Below are positions 21,691 through 31,736 of a stretch of 64,000 nt of DNA, piece after piece; the first letter of the stretch is position 1; every line of letters starts with the position of its first letter. Position numbers and translations under genes: made by a program. Below the pieces are notes generated by a model. That model saw only the letters and a list, made by a program, of their open reading frames with translations, did no database searches and was not told the origin of the DNA. The DNA is taken from contig JAZGUH010000112.1 of NCBI GenBank assembly GCA_037893225.1, forward strand, positions 1,984,001 through 2,048,000, in the 5' to 3' direction. The stretch comes from Hippasteria phrygiana. Lineage: Eukaryota > Echinodermata > Asteroidea > Valvatida > Goniasteridae.

Positions 21691-21919
21691 AGTAGTATGG
21701 GAATCGCCGATCCCATGTTATTTCATGTCATTTGAAAAACCTCCCCAATTTTGCTGTAGGTATATACACCAAATTTTTAGAAATTTTTAGAAAAGTTGAA
21801 ATTCCAAAATCGTCTAAAAATCGCCCCAAAATAAATCTAAATTTCTATAAATTTTGCTGTATATCTATACAGCAAAATTTGCAAAAAATCTACAAAATCA
21901 GAAACGAAAAAACACTTTT
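21691..21919. repeat. Maverick left terminal inverted repeat
   Basis: Matches the reverse complement of 46607-46824 nearly base for base, up to about 21919. It contains a perfect internal hairpin, AAATTTTGCTGTATA ... TATACAGCAAAATTT (about 21852-21883), and a second related half-site, TTTTGCTGTAGGTATATAC (about 21750), suggesting paired sites for a replication or integration protein. Confidence 0.93.
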
Positions 21920-21964
21920 TTTTTTTAATTGTTTTTTTTAATATTATAGTTGTTACTATAAAGA

Positions 21965-24900
21965 TGGAAAATCAACCTTTGATTCACGGATACAATAGAT
22001 GGAACAAAATAGCATTAAAAAAAATATATCGATAAGTATAACTTATCTTTAGGAACACCAACAGGACGCGGTAATACGTATATCAGGCGAGATTATATTT
22101 ACACTATAAAGAAAGAGGAAAACAAATTTAAAAATTTGAGAGTTCAAACTAAAGAAAGTCTAGAGCGAATCATACGCGATAAAAATATTCAAGTTACCCC
22201 CACGGGTAGAAATGGTCAAGCGCTGAAAAAAGATTACGTCGAAGCTATAAAAAGATTTATATCTCCAAATATTTTTCGAGAATCAGACTTTCGAGAGACG
22301 AGAAGATTTGCGAACAGTTATAGAAATTGGGAAATTGTACCAAATTTGTTTATCGACGATCCGGAACAATTTTACAACACACACGCGTCGATGATCAAAA
22401 GCAAAATAACCGCCGAATTAAGAGAAATAAAAGCGATGAAAGTTCAGATCGCTATGAAAATATAGTATAAAAAAAGTACCTCTGATGGTGAGACTGTAAC
22501 ATCGACGGCAACTCATTTTAGTCATCAAAATCGTGCCTTAAATGAGAGCGATATACAAACAACGCTCAGACAACAACATGAAACGATATTATCTCAGATA
22601 GATAAATACACTAATAAAGGAAGCGGTTGGATCGTAGATATAAGATAATTGCGTTTTACATCAACATAAACAGAGCTAACTCACTCGCGGGTGCTTCTTA
22701 CGTAAAACTACCCGACTATATAACTAACAAACGCGCAACATTTAACATCAAAAACAAAGATCGAGAGTGTATAAGATGGTGTTTAAGAGCCGCCTTGGAA
22801 ATATATACCGATAGAGTTAAAAATCAAATAGCAACAAACCCAAAGTACCAATTTCGTGGAAATAATCCATCTACTTATAAAACTGATGACGGATTAAATT
22901 TCAAAGATGTAGACTTCCCCACGCCCATACATCAGATATCGAAAATAGAAAGACAAAACGATATAAGTATAAACGTGTTAGGATACGAAAAGCCCAATAA
23001 AAAAACAATGTACCACGACCCCTTCGGTTTGATATATCCGCTATATTTGTCTAAAAGACCATACGATACAAAAACTATCAGTTTGCTATTATATAAAGGT
23101 CATTATTGTTGGATAAATAACTTGTCTAGATTCTTATCTGGCGTTACCAATAGTCAACATCGTAAAATGTTTTGTTTGAGATGTTTAACGAATTTTCATT
23201 CAGAAGAAAAATTAGACATACACATAAAAGATTGCGAAGGAATAGACTCTGCTTTATCTACAGTCAAAATGCCGCATGGAAACGTAAACAAATACTTAGA
23301 CAAAAGCAAATTAACGTTTAAAAACTTTAAAAATTTACAAGACGCGCCATACGTCATATACGCAGATTTTGAATCGATATTAGAAAAAACAACGACTGAG
23401 GGTAAAACTCATATTCACAAAGCATGCGGTTATTCGTACGTTGTAGTTAGATGCGATGGTCGTAAAATTAAGCGAAAGACTTATAGAGGTGGACGCGCGG
23501 TAGACAATTTTATAACCTCGTTGCAAGAACTCGAACCTAAGATTAATGACTTACTCACTTGCATTAAGCCGATAATATATACGCTAAAAGAAGAACAACT
23601 TCACCTAAACTCTAACGAGTGCTGGATTTGCGAAAAACCAATATATCCTAATTACTCGTGTAATTGTCAATGCGACGAGCCGGAAGAACCCAATTTGGAA
23701 ATAGAAGAAGAAAAACAAAAATACTCGTACAAAAACGAAAAGGGGTACGTAGAAAAAAAGTGTATGGAGTGTAACAAGAAAATTAACAAATTTAGAAAAG
23801 TAAGAGATCATTGTCACACTACCGGTAAATATCGTGGCACTGCGCACGCTTACTGTAATCTTAAATTACGAGTAAAACCAGGTGAAACGACAATACCGGT
23901 CGTCTTTCACAACTTAGAAAATTATGACGCGCACTTGATAATGCAGGGTATTTCAAAGTATAAAGAAGATATCTGGTGTATACCCAAAAATTCAGAAAAA
24001 TACATTTCATTTTCGATCGGTCAATATCGATTTATCGACTCGTTTCATTTTATGTCTAGCGCTCTCGACAATTTGGTAAAGTCTTGCCCGAGAGAATCTT
24101 TTAGTTTGCTCCTGAAGCGTTTTGGCGAAGAGAACGCAGACATCCTATTAAAAAAGGGCGTTTATCCGTACGAGTATATGGACAGTTTTGAGAAATTTGA
24201 CGAGACTAGTTTACCGCCTAAGGAATGTTTTTACAGCGCGCTAAAAGATAAACATATAAGCGACGAAGATTACTCACGCGCCCAACGAGTGTGGAGGGTC
24301 TTTGATTTAAAAAACATGGGTGAATACCACGACTTATACGTAACCACGGATACTCTATTACTAGCCGGCGTATTCGAAAATTTTAGACAAATGTGTAGAA
24401 CAAACTACAAGTTGGATCCAGCCAACTACTTCACAGCACCGGGATTAAGTTGGGACGCTCTATTAAGACATACGAAAATAGAATTAGAACTTTTAACCGA
24501 AATAGATCAACATCTATTTTTGGAAAAAGCAAAATCGAGCGTCGGAAGCGCGAGATATTTTAAGGCTAATAATAAGTATCTGAAAGATTACGATTCTTAT
24601 AAACCCGATTCGTATATTCTCTATATAGACGCCAACAACCTCTACGGGTGGGCCATGAGTCGATATTTACCCTACGGAGGATTTAATTCGGTCGTCCCTA
24701 GTCAATTTACCCACGATCGTATCATGGCGTTAAAAGATGAGACTAAAACGGGATGCATTTTTGAAGTTGATTTGGAATATCCAACCGAACTACACGATCT
24801 ACACAACGATTATCCTTTAGCCGCTGAAAATATAATCATACCTAAAGAATGGTTATCTGAGTATCAACTAAATTTATCGAAGGATTTAGGAGATAGCGCT

Positions 24901-25929
24901 AAGGTAAAAAAATTAACCGGTACGTTATATCGTAAAGAAAAATATGTATTGCACTACGTCAATTTGAAACAGTTTTAGGCCCATTTTTAGACACTAACTA
25001 AAGTACATCGGGCGTTACAATTTAAACAAAAACTTTGGATGAAATCGTACATCGATAAAAACACGCAACTAAGAACGAAAGCAAAGTCAGATTTTGAAAA
25101 AGATTTTTTCAAATTGATGAATAATTCCGTATTCGGTAAAACGATGGAAAATGTCAGAAATAGAATAGATGCAGTTTTATTGCGAGACGATCAAGTGAAA
25201 AAATACGAAAAAATAGTTTCTAAACCTAGCTATAAGTCTACTACCGCTTTTGAAGAATGTGATTTATCATTCGTGGAATCGTACAAAAAGAAAACGTATT
25301 TTATAAAAATAAACCGATTTATGGAGGCGTTAGTATCTTGGACATTGCAAAAACTCTAATGTACGACTTTTATTACAACCAATTAAAAAAGACGTATGGC
25401 GATAAAGTAAGATTGATGTATACAGACACGGACTCGCTGCTTTTGATTATCTATACGAAAGACGTTTATCTAGATATTGAAAAACAGTCCGACTCGTACG
25501 ATTTTAGCAACTACGAGAAAAGCCACTTTTTATACGACGAGACTAAACAAGAAAGTCATCGGTAAATTTAAAGACGAATGCGGAGGAAAAGTTATAAGCG
25601 AAGCTACATGCATCAGATCAAAGATGTACTCGATTTTATACGGGGAACACGACTGTACTCCCTACGGTCGTAGCTACGACTGTATAACGAAGGCCAAAGG
25701 CGTAAACAAAACGGTTATAAACAACGATCTATCTTACGAAAATTATAAAAATTGTGTTTTAGCAGAAGAATGCTATTCAAACAATATGATAAAAATTGGG
25801 TCCAAACATCACATGATATACACGGAGGCTCAAGTCAAGCAATCGTTAAATCCTTTAGATACAAAGAGACATATTTTACCTAATGGTACAGACACTCTGG
25901 CTTTTGGTCACCGTTCTATACTCGCGTAG
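21965..25929 (+). pseudogene. polB: Protein-primed family B DNA polymerase with Endo VII-like insert, broken
   Basis: ATG at 21965 follows an ACTATAAAG leader. Motifs in order: an N-terminal basic helical region; a Cys/His finger (MFCLRCLTNFHSEEKLDIHI); Exo I DFES (about 23370); an Endo VII/HNH-like C-x-x-C ... DHCHTTGKYRGTAHAYCNL block (about 23765-23860); Exo II NLENYD; Exo III HDLYVTTDT; Pol A with IDANNLYGWAM (about 24625); KLMNNSVFGKTM; Pol C YTDTDS (about 25420); and KMY. This is the Maverick/adintovirus polymerase type that replicates linear DNA from a terminal protein. Breaks: frame changes near 22035, 22635, 25318 and 25553; stops at 22463-22465, 24976-24978 and about 24991. A short in-frame palindromic insert lies at 25655-25680, just after KMY. 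Not functional. It ends directly against the convergent gene at 25930. Confidence 0.9.
25655..25680 (+). repeat. In-frame palindromic insert, copy 1 (in polB)
   Basis: GTACTCCCTACGGTCGTAGC and the next six bases, encoding C-T-P-Y-G-R-S-Y-D between the KMY region and the K-A-K-G-V motif. The same unit occurs in the ATPase gene and, more diverged, at 43624 and 46359. Confidence 0.75.
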
Positions 25930-26202
25930 CTAAAGATTAGAACAAGAATTTTTATAAATATCTACTGGAAAAAAAATTTTCTTATGGTTATTCTCGACTA
26001 ACTCGCCGTCGCAGTCTCTGAAAGAAAAACTCAGTTCAGGTATTTTACTCATAATTAGAGGTATGACAGTTTTTCTTTTATTCTGCAACGTCGCGATTGT
26101 ATCCGAATCAGAGCTAATATTTAAAATCGGTATAACGTCTAACAAGTGCGTGCTCCTTCCGTTATAGAAATTATTAGACGTAGATATGTAAAAAAACTGC
26201 AA
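25930..26202 (-). pseudogene. 3' part of a Maverick gene split by Gypsy-2
   Basis: Carries the C-terminal part of the gene that starts at 37443. It contains ISTSNNFYNGRSTHLLDVIP and ends with a pattern of hydrophobic strands and F-R-D-C-D-G-E-L. The tandem paralog has STSNNFYNGRGTHLLHVIP and K-D-R-D-G-T-L at the equivalent places, which identifies the missing half. Gypsy-2 sits at 26208 with a GTAA duplication. The segment abuts the polB stop codon with no spacer, so the two genes are convergent. The alternating hydrophobic strand pattern would suit a jelly-roll virion protein such as a penton, but this is inference; I do not recognise the family by name. Confidence 0.75.
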
Positions 26203-26207
26203 TGTAA

Positions 26208-27342
26208 TGTGGGGAACTGGAAGTATTTGCTTTTAATGTGTTTAGGCGGCTGGAAGGGAGAATACCATTTCGTGCCTGGTAACATTCAAGTTTAAGTGGA
26301 GTTCTTCCGCCCATTATAATAAGTCCCCATTGTTGCATGTGGGTGCACTTGACGGAGCGCATTGATTTTGAGCCTTGCGACCGCTGGTGATAGGGCCCTT
26401 GTTGGCCCGAGCTCTTTCTTTTCCCGTCAATTTTGGCTGTGTGCTGGTGAATCTGGTCGCATCAAACTTTTCCTTTTTGGGGGCTAAGCCTGCAACTTTT
26501 TGGGGATCACACCACCTTGACCTAAACAGGTATGAATCGTAGCTTCAGTTAGTGTGATTTATTTGTAAACTAGTGACTGGATTTCCACAATCGGCGCTGG
26601 TTTTGTGCGTCTTAAGTAAATCTTGACGAGGTCTTTTACGTGCGCATTTTATATGCTCACGTACGTACGTATTGTATTGTGTTCCAATGTGCGTGTATTA
26701 TTGTATCAGGTCTCGTGCGCGCGATGTTATGCCATATGGGTGACCTCTGATCTTCGTCATTGTTGTCTGGCCTGCTATAGCCTTGACTGCAGTCGCAATA
26801 CCTAATCTGGGTGCCGCATCATTTTCAAGTATATTTATACATGTAGTACATGCATGATTATCCTTGAGTATACTTATTTGATCTTTTGTTATACTGACAG
26901 TGTACTCTAGCATACTATGGCACAGGTTTAATTTATTTTTATCGCAGACCTTACCGTCCTGGGTGATTGTAAAGCATGTGACACACCTCTATCTGTCTCA
27001 TACCACAGGGACATACTTTTGTGTTGGGTGAGTAGGATTGTTTATAGTCACGAATATAATTACATGTGATTATAATTAATCAAGTTAAAGCTTATGAAAC
27101 ATACCACACGATATAAAGTGTTATTACCAATTTATCCGAGTTATTTTATTCTGCTTTTGCAGGGGTTTCTTTTTATGGCTAACATTAAATAAAACACCGA
27201 TTGAACCCTACTCAAGTGCATCGGCCTGATAGTGTTCTTCCCCGGGTCCGGGGATCATCTCCCCCCCCCCCCCCCCCCCCCCCCCCCCCGTCCGTGCATA
27301 CGTGTGGACAACAACTAGAGCACGCCCTCGCGTGTCACTACA
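26208..27342 (+). repeat. Gypsy-2 5' LTR
   Basis: 1135 bp, TGTGGGGAACTGG ... GTCACTACA. It includes a poly-C run of more than 25 bases near 27260-27289 that is only a short C-rich patch in the 3' LTR, accounting for most of the length difference. Confidence 0.95.
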
Positions 27343-28081
27343 ATTTCTGGCGTCGTAGACAGGATCCGGGGATTTGCTTTTGCTTACGGTTTTTGTTTAT
27401 TTTAGAAACCCTCAACTGGTAGTAGTATATTTAGACCTAGCGTATACTAGGTCCATCCCTGTGGATATATGTCATGTGTGTTTATTAAAAAGCTGCGACA
27501 CACTATTTTTGTCATTAAAGATATAGCTCTTGCACTGCATGTATATGCCGGGCATAGAGGCATTTTGGTAAATGTTGTGATCAATATTGAATAGTGAGCC
27601 AGGTTCTATACAGAATTGTTCGTAATTGATAATCAAACGGTGTGATTGTGCATGCACACTCTTATATTACTGTACTTCTTGAAGTCATAGTGCTCACTTA
27701 GGAAGCTGCCCATGACAGTAATCACATTCAATTTTTAAACACGCGCGGTTGAGCAATTAAAACGTAGTTTTAGTTATCAAAGTTATACACTTGCGGCAGT
27801 TTTTCCTGACAAGTGTTGGTTTCACACCCACATGTAATTGCTTTGGAGTTGCTCCAGCTACTTCTCCAATTTTGATCTTTATATACGCATTGTACCACCC
27901 ATACTTAGTCGGCCTCATGTAATAGTGAGTGAGTTTTGTGCACTGTTTCTCTTGTTGTTGGCGACAGTAAGATATTGTGGTGTGGTCACGCGGCGTCTGC
28001 GCATGTAATTGGTGTCCCATGCTTAGAGATTGTTCTGGTTAAGGGATGTAAAATCAAGTATACAGACCAAAATAGTACACC
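27343..28081 (+). promoter_or_regulatory. Gypsy-2 leader with probable primer binding site
   Basis: Five bases after the LTR lies TGGCGTCGTAGACAGGAT, a plausible tRNA primer site starting with TGG. The remaining 0.7 kb up to the gag ATG is untranslated; no other signal recognised. Confidence 0.5.
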
Positions 28082-29137
28082 ATGACAACCACTGAAGCAT
28101 TGTCCGAGATCATTGCTAAGTCTCATCAAGCGCTAGCTGAAACGCTAGCTGGTGCCTTTCAGAACCTACAGATAAAGCGTACCCCGACCATTAAGCTTCT
28201 GAAATTGTGTGGTCAACCGAAGAGGTCAGGCGACCCTACCTTGAATGGGTGGTTAAATGATCTTGAAGCATACCTGCGACCCTTAGGCCTGACGGAACGG
28301 GAAAAGGTGGACGTAGCCCTAGATCATTTGGGAGGTCCAGCCAAAGAAGAGGTATTGTGTTGTCCTGAGAGTGAGCGTGACGACATTGCCAAGTTGGCTG
28401 CGCTTTTAACACTTGGATTCGGCGCGATCGAGTCGCTTAGGTCCTTGAACAGCACCTTTTATGCTAGGACCCAATTAGAGGGTGAAACCCTGACAGAGTT
28501 TAGTCGCTCACTCATGCGCATATATGACCGCATGGAATTAGCAGCAGAGCCTAAGGAGAGGGAGGCATTACGTCAACTACGCTCCAATTCTCTCAAAGAG
28601 CAATTCATTGGGGGAGTTCGAGAAACCTCAACCAAACGGGAGTTGAGAAAACTTAGCCATGACAATGCCGGCGTGCCATTTTACGCATTTCGCGACATTG
28701 CCTTAGATTTCTTGCGTGATGTAGACTCGGCTGATTGCGCACCTCGCCCAGAGGAGTGGTCACACTCCACGGTTGGCACCGTGGCTTCTGTGCAGAAGCA
28801 TGAAAAGAGTGACCATGAGTTGCTAGTGGGTTTGACGGAAAGTCATCAACAACTTGCCACTGCCGTAGGGTGCCTAGTACAGCAACAAACTGTGACAAAT
28901 AGTATGCTGCAGCGCCTGTTAGAACCCAAAGAGGGCACACAAATTCACAAAAGAAGTTCGCGACCGCCCGTGCAGTGTTCTTTCTGCAAGAAGATGGGCC
29001 ATCCACTCGAGAAGTGCTATGCGAGAATGAATCAAGAAGACAGACAGAAGGGCAATCCTCGGCGAAGCACAGACCCTACCCCTCCAAAACCGACAAATGA
29101 AAATGCTAAATCGGGAAATGGAAGTCCTCCGTCATAG
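28082..29137 (+). CDS. gag: Gypsy-2 gag
   Basis: 351 codons from MTTTEALSEIIAKSHQALAE. A capsid-like helical region in the first 220 residues contains the L-x-x-W-L-N-D-L-E and F-Y-A-R-T-Q-L-E-G-E motifs of Ty3/Gypsy capsids. A CCHC zinc knuckle (CSFCKKMGHPLEKC) lies near residue 300, followed by a basic, proline-rich tail. It packages element RNA in virus-like particles. It ends in UAG (29135-29137), and the same frame continues openly into pol, so Gag-Pol may be made by stop-codon readthrough. Confidence 0.92.
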   Translation: MTTTEALSEIIAKSHQALAETLAGAFQNLQIKRTPTIKLLKLCGQPKRSGDPTLNGWLNDLEAYLRPLGLTEREKVDVALDHLGGPAKEEVLCCPESERDDIAKLAALLTLGFGAIESLRSLNSTFYARTQLEGETLTEFSRSLMRIYDRMELAAEPKEREALRQLRSNSLKEQFIGGVRETSTKRELRKLSHDNAGVPFYAFRDIALDFLRDVDSADCAPRPEEWSHSTVGTVASVQKHEKSDHELLVGLTESHQQLATAVGCLVQQQTVTNSMLQRLLEPKEGTQIHKRSSRPPVQCSFCKKMGHPLEKCYARMNQEDRQKGNPRRSTDPTPPKPTNENAKSGNGSPPS

Positions 29138-31711
29138 AGGGCACTGTGGCGGGGGAATATATCAGGATGCGCACCTAGTGAGACCCAGAACATTTCTACC
29201 AGTAGCGTTGTTGAAGATAAGCCCCCAGAAGTGATGATTGATAAAACAATGACGGAGAAAGACCGACATAAAGTGCTCGGCCATAGTCCGACCGAGGAGA
29301 TTATGATTTGTGGAGTACCCACAAATTGCGTTCTAGACACAGGGGCGGAGACATCTTTGATGTCTTCAACGTTTTATCATAACAACGTAGAGCATAAAGC
29401 TGGCGAGTTGGGTCAGGTGGGTAAATTTGTTAGGTTGGTAGGAGCCAACAACCTAGACATTCCTGTGGAAGGATACATTGAGGCTCCAGTTCATATACAA
29501 GGTCAGACGTTCACAGCAGTTTTCTTGGTGACAAAAGATGATGCATCCTGTTCTCCTGGCAGTAGGCGGGATAGGTTCCCCGTCTTGCTTGGCTGTAACA
29601 TTTTACGAGTATTGGCTTTGAAGTTGAAAAATGCTCAGCATGTTGAGATAAGTCCAGAGTGGGATCTTGCCCTCCGATGGTTCGTATCTGACGAACCTCT
29701 GGAAGGAAAACATGATAATACTAATTCCAAAACTGCAGGTGTGAGGGAAGCGAGGACATGTGAGTCTGTAACTATACCCCCGGAGACTGTGATGCAAGTT
29801 TGCTGTAGGGTGACTGGACCATGTGGGTCGGATAAAGATACGATGCTTGTGGTACCGTCTGCACCTTCTGATAATATTGGTAATTGGTACGACTCACAGG
29901 GTGCAGTTTGTAATTACCAGGTTGTAGAAGGTGTCCAGCAAGTAGGTGAAGACCCGATTTATGTCTTATTTGTAAATAACAGTGTTGAGCCGGTAGTGAT
30001 TCCCGCTGACACCCGAGTGGCTATGGCTTGTAAACTCGTCGTTAGTGATGAGATCTTTGTCGATCCCCTCAGTGATGAAGTTGAAGTGTCTGTGCATTTT
30101 GTACACGCAGTTGTTGACGACATCGATGTGCCCCCTGTCTTTTCTGTTTCGGCTGGGCAAGAACCCGACCATTTAGTACAGGAGGATTTGAAGGATGTCC
30201 AGTCTAGTGAGCTGCGTGAGACTTTCATATATCCTTACGGAACGACTTTTGAATTGCCTCCTGGTGTGAGCCTCAAGGGTTTGGGTGCCACGGATGCGGT
30301 AGCTGCTGCGAGCTTGTTGCAAAAGCACCTACGTGCTTTTTCCATGGACCCCTATGACCTGGGCTATTGTACCCTCATACCCCATGAAATAAAGCTCAAC
30401 GACGCCTCTGTTGTAAACCTGCCTTATAGGCGTATTGTCCCGACTTGTGTCAATGAGGTAAAAAGGCTTTTACAGGATTTGCTAGATCGTAAGATAATTC
30501 GTAAGTCTAAGAGTCCATACGCGAGTCCTGTCGTGCTGGTTCGAAAACGGGACGGAAAATTGCGCTTGTGTGTCGACTACCGTCGCCTGAATGCCAAGAT
30601 TCCAAAGGATGCATTTCCGCTACCGAGGATTGAGGAAACGTTGGAGTCATTGGGTGGCTCCAAATGGTTTTCCTCCCTAGACTTGACGCACGGCTATTTT
30701 CAAGCCGCTGTACACCCTGATTCGGTGGAAAAGACGGCATTTAGGGTGCCTTGGGGGTTATATGAATTTCTTCGACTACCACAGGGCCTCTCTAATAGTC
30801 CAAGCACCTTCCAAAGAATCATGGAGTCCATATTCGCAGACATGAACCTCTCTGAGGTAGTGCTGTACCTTGACGACCTTTTGGTATTCTCCAGTACGTT
30901 CGAGGAGCATTTGCGGCGGCTTGACAGGGTGTTCTTCCGACTCGAAGACAGTGGGTTGAAGTTGAAGGGTGCCAAGTGTATGTTATTCCAAGCATCAGTG
31001 TCTCATCTTGGTCACATTGTGAGTGCTGAAGGGGTGAGCGTGGATCCCGGAAAAGTGGAGCGTATCAGCAGTTGGCCGAAGCCCACTAGTCTCGAGCAGC
31101 TCAGGTCATTTTTAGGACTAGCCTCCTATTATAGACGCTACATTCGGAACTTTGCGAGGATCGCCAGGCCCTTGCACGCATTGACCGCTAAGGCTCCAGA
31201 AAAAGCAGGGAACTCCAGGGAGTTGTGGTATTGGCCATCAGAAGCTGATGTGGCATTCGAGACACTAAAGCGGGCACTCTGTGAGACCCCTGTCTTGGCA
31301 TACCCTTGCTTCGACAAAGATTTTGTCTTGGAAGTCGATGCATCTTTCAAAGGGCTCGGAGCATGTTTGTCCCAACTTGACGACTCAGGTAAATTACACC
31401 CAGTGGCTTATGCCAGCCGATGTCTAAGGGGTGCGGAAAAGAACTACAACGACATGTCCAGTTTCAAGATCGAGTTGTTGGCCTTAAAGTGGGCTGTGTC
31501 TGAGAAATTCAGGGAATACCTTCTCGGGAGACACACAGTTGTGTGGACAGACAACAATCCTGTGGCGCACCTTCAGACCGCCAAGTTAGGCGCTACAGAA
31601 CAGCGTTGGGCAGCCCAGCTGGCATGCTTCGACTTGGATATAAAGTACCGTTCTGGCAGGTCCAATAAGTGTGCAGATGCGCTGAGCCGCAATCCCCCCC
31701 CAGACTACTGA
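29138..31711 (+). CDS. pol: Gypsy-2 pol, protease-RT-RNase H part
   Basis: Same frame as gag, first Met at 29231 (826 codons from there). Residues counted from that Met: protease DTGAETS 36-42; RT about 395-640 with YLDD 546-549; RNase H starting near the LEVDASFKGLGACLSQ block, with the WTDNNPVAHL motif and the ADALSRN end. The frame stops at 31711, immediately after a run of eight C, and the integrase continues in another frame, so the C tract is probably a mutational or sequencing slip. The close similarity to Gypsy-1 pol in motif order and wording (e.g. ASFKGLGACLSQ) puts both in the same Ty3/Gypsy lineage. Confidence 0.92.
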   Translation, partial: RALWRGNISGCAPSETQNISTSSVVEDKPPEVMIDKTMTEKDRHKVLGHSPTEEIMICGVPTNCVLDTGAETSLMSSTFYHNNVEHKAGELGQVGKFVRLVGANNLDIPVEGYIEAPVHIQGQTFTAVFLVTKDDASCSPGSRRDRFPVLLGCNILRVLALKLKNAQHVEISPEWDLALRWFVSDEPLEGKHDNTNSKTAGVREARTCESVTIPPETVMQVCCRVTGPCGSDKDTMLVVPSAPSDNIGNWYDSQGAVCNYQVVEGVQQVGEDPIYVLFVNNSVEPVVIPADTRVAMACKLVVSDEIFVDPLSDEVEVSVHFVHAVVDDIDVPPVFSVSAGQEPDHLVQEDLKDVQSSELRETFIYPYGTTFELPPGVSLKGLGATDAVAAASLLQKHLRAFSMDPYDLGYCTLIPHEIKLNDASVVNLPYRRIVPTCVNEVKRLLQDLLDRKIIRKSKSPYASPVVLVRKRDGKLRLCVDYRRLNAKIPKDAFPLPRIEETLESLGGSKWFSSLDLTHGYFQAAVHPDSVEKTAFRVPWGLYEFLRLPQGLSNSPSTFQRIMESIFADMNLSEVVLYLDDLLVFSSTFEEHLRRLDRVFFRLEDSGLKLKGAKCMLFQASVSHLGHIVSAEGVSVDPGKVERISSWPKPTSLEQLRSFLGLASYYRRYIRNFARIARPLHALTAKAPEKAGNSRELWYWPSEADVAFETLKRALCETPVLAYPCFDKDFVLEVDASFKGLGACLSQLDDSGKLHPVAYASRCLRGAEKNYNDMSSFKIELLALKWAVSEKFREYLLGRHTVVWTDNNPVAHLQTAKLGATEQRWAAQLACFDLDIKYRSGRSNKCADALSRNPPPDY

Positions 31712-31736
31712 TGCTGATATTGCAGAGGTTACGGCA

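Noticed and set aside
30507..31350. Antisense ORFs within Gypsy-2 RT
   Set aside because: Shadows of the GC-richer coding strand of pol.
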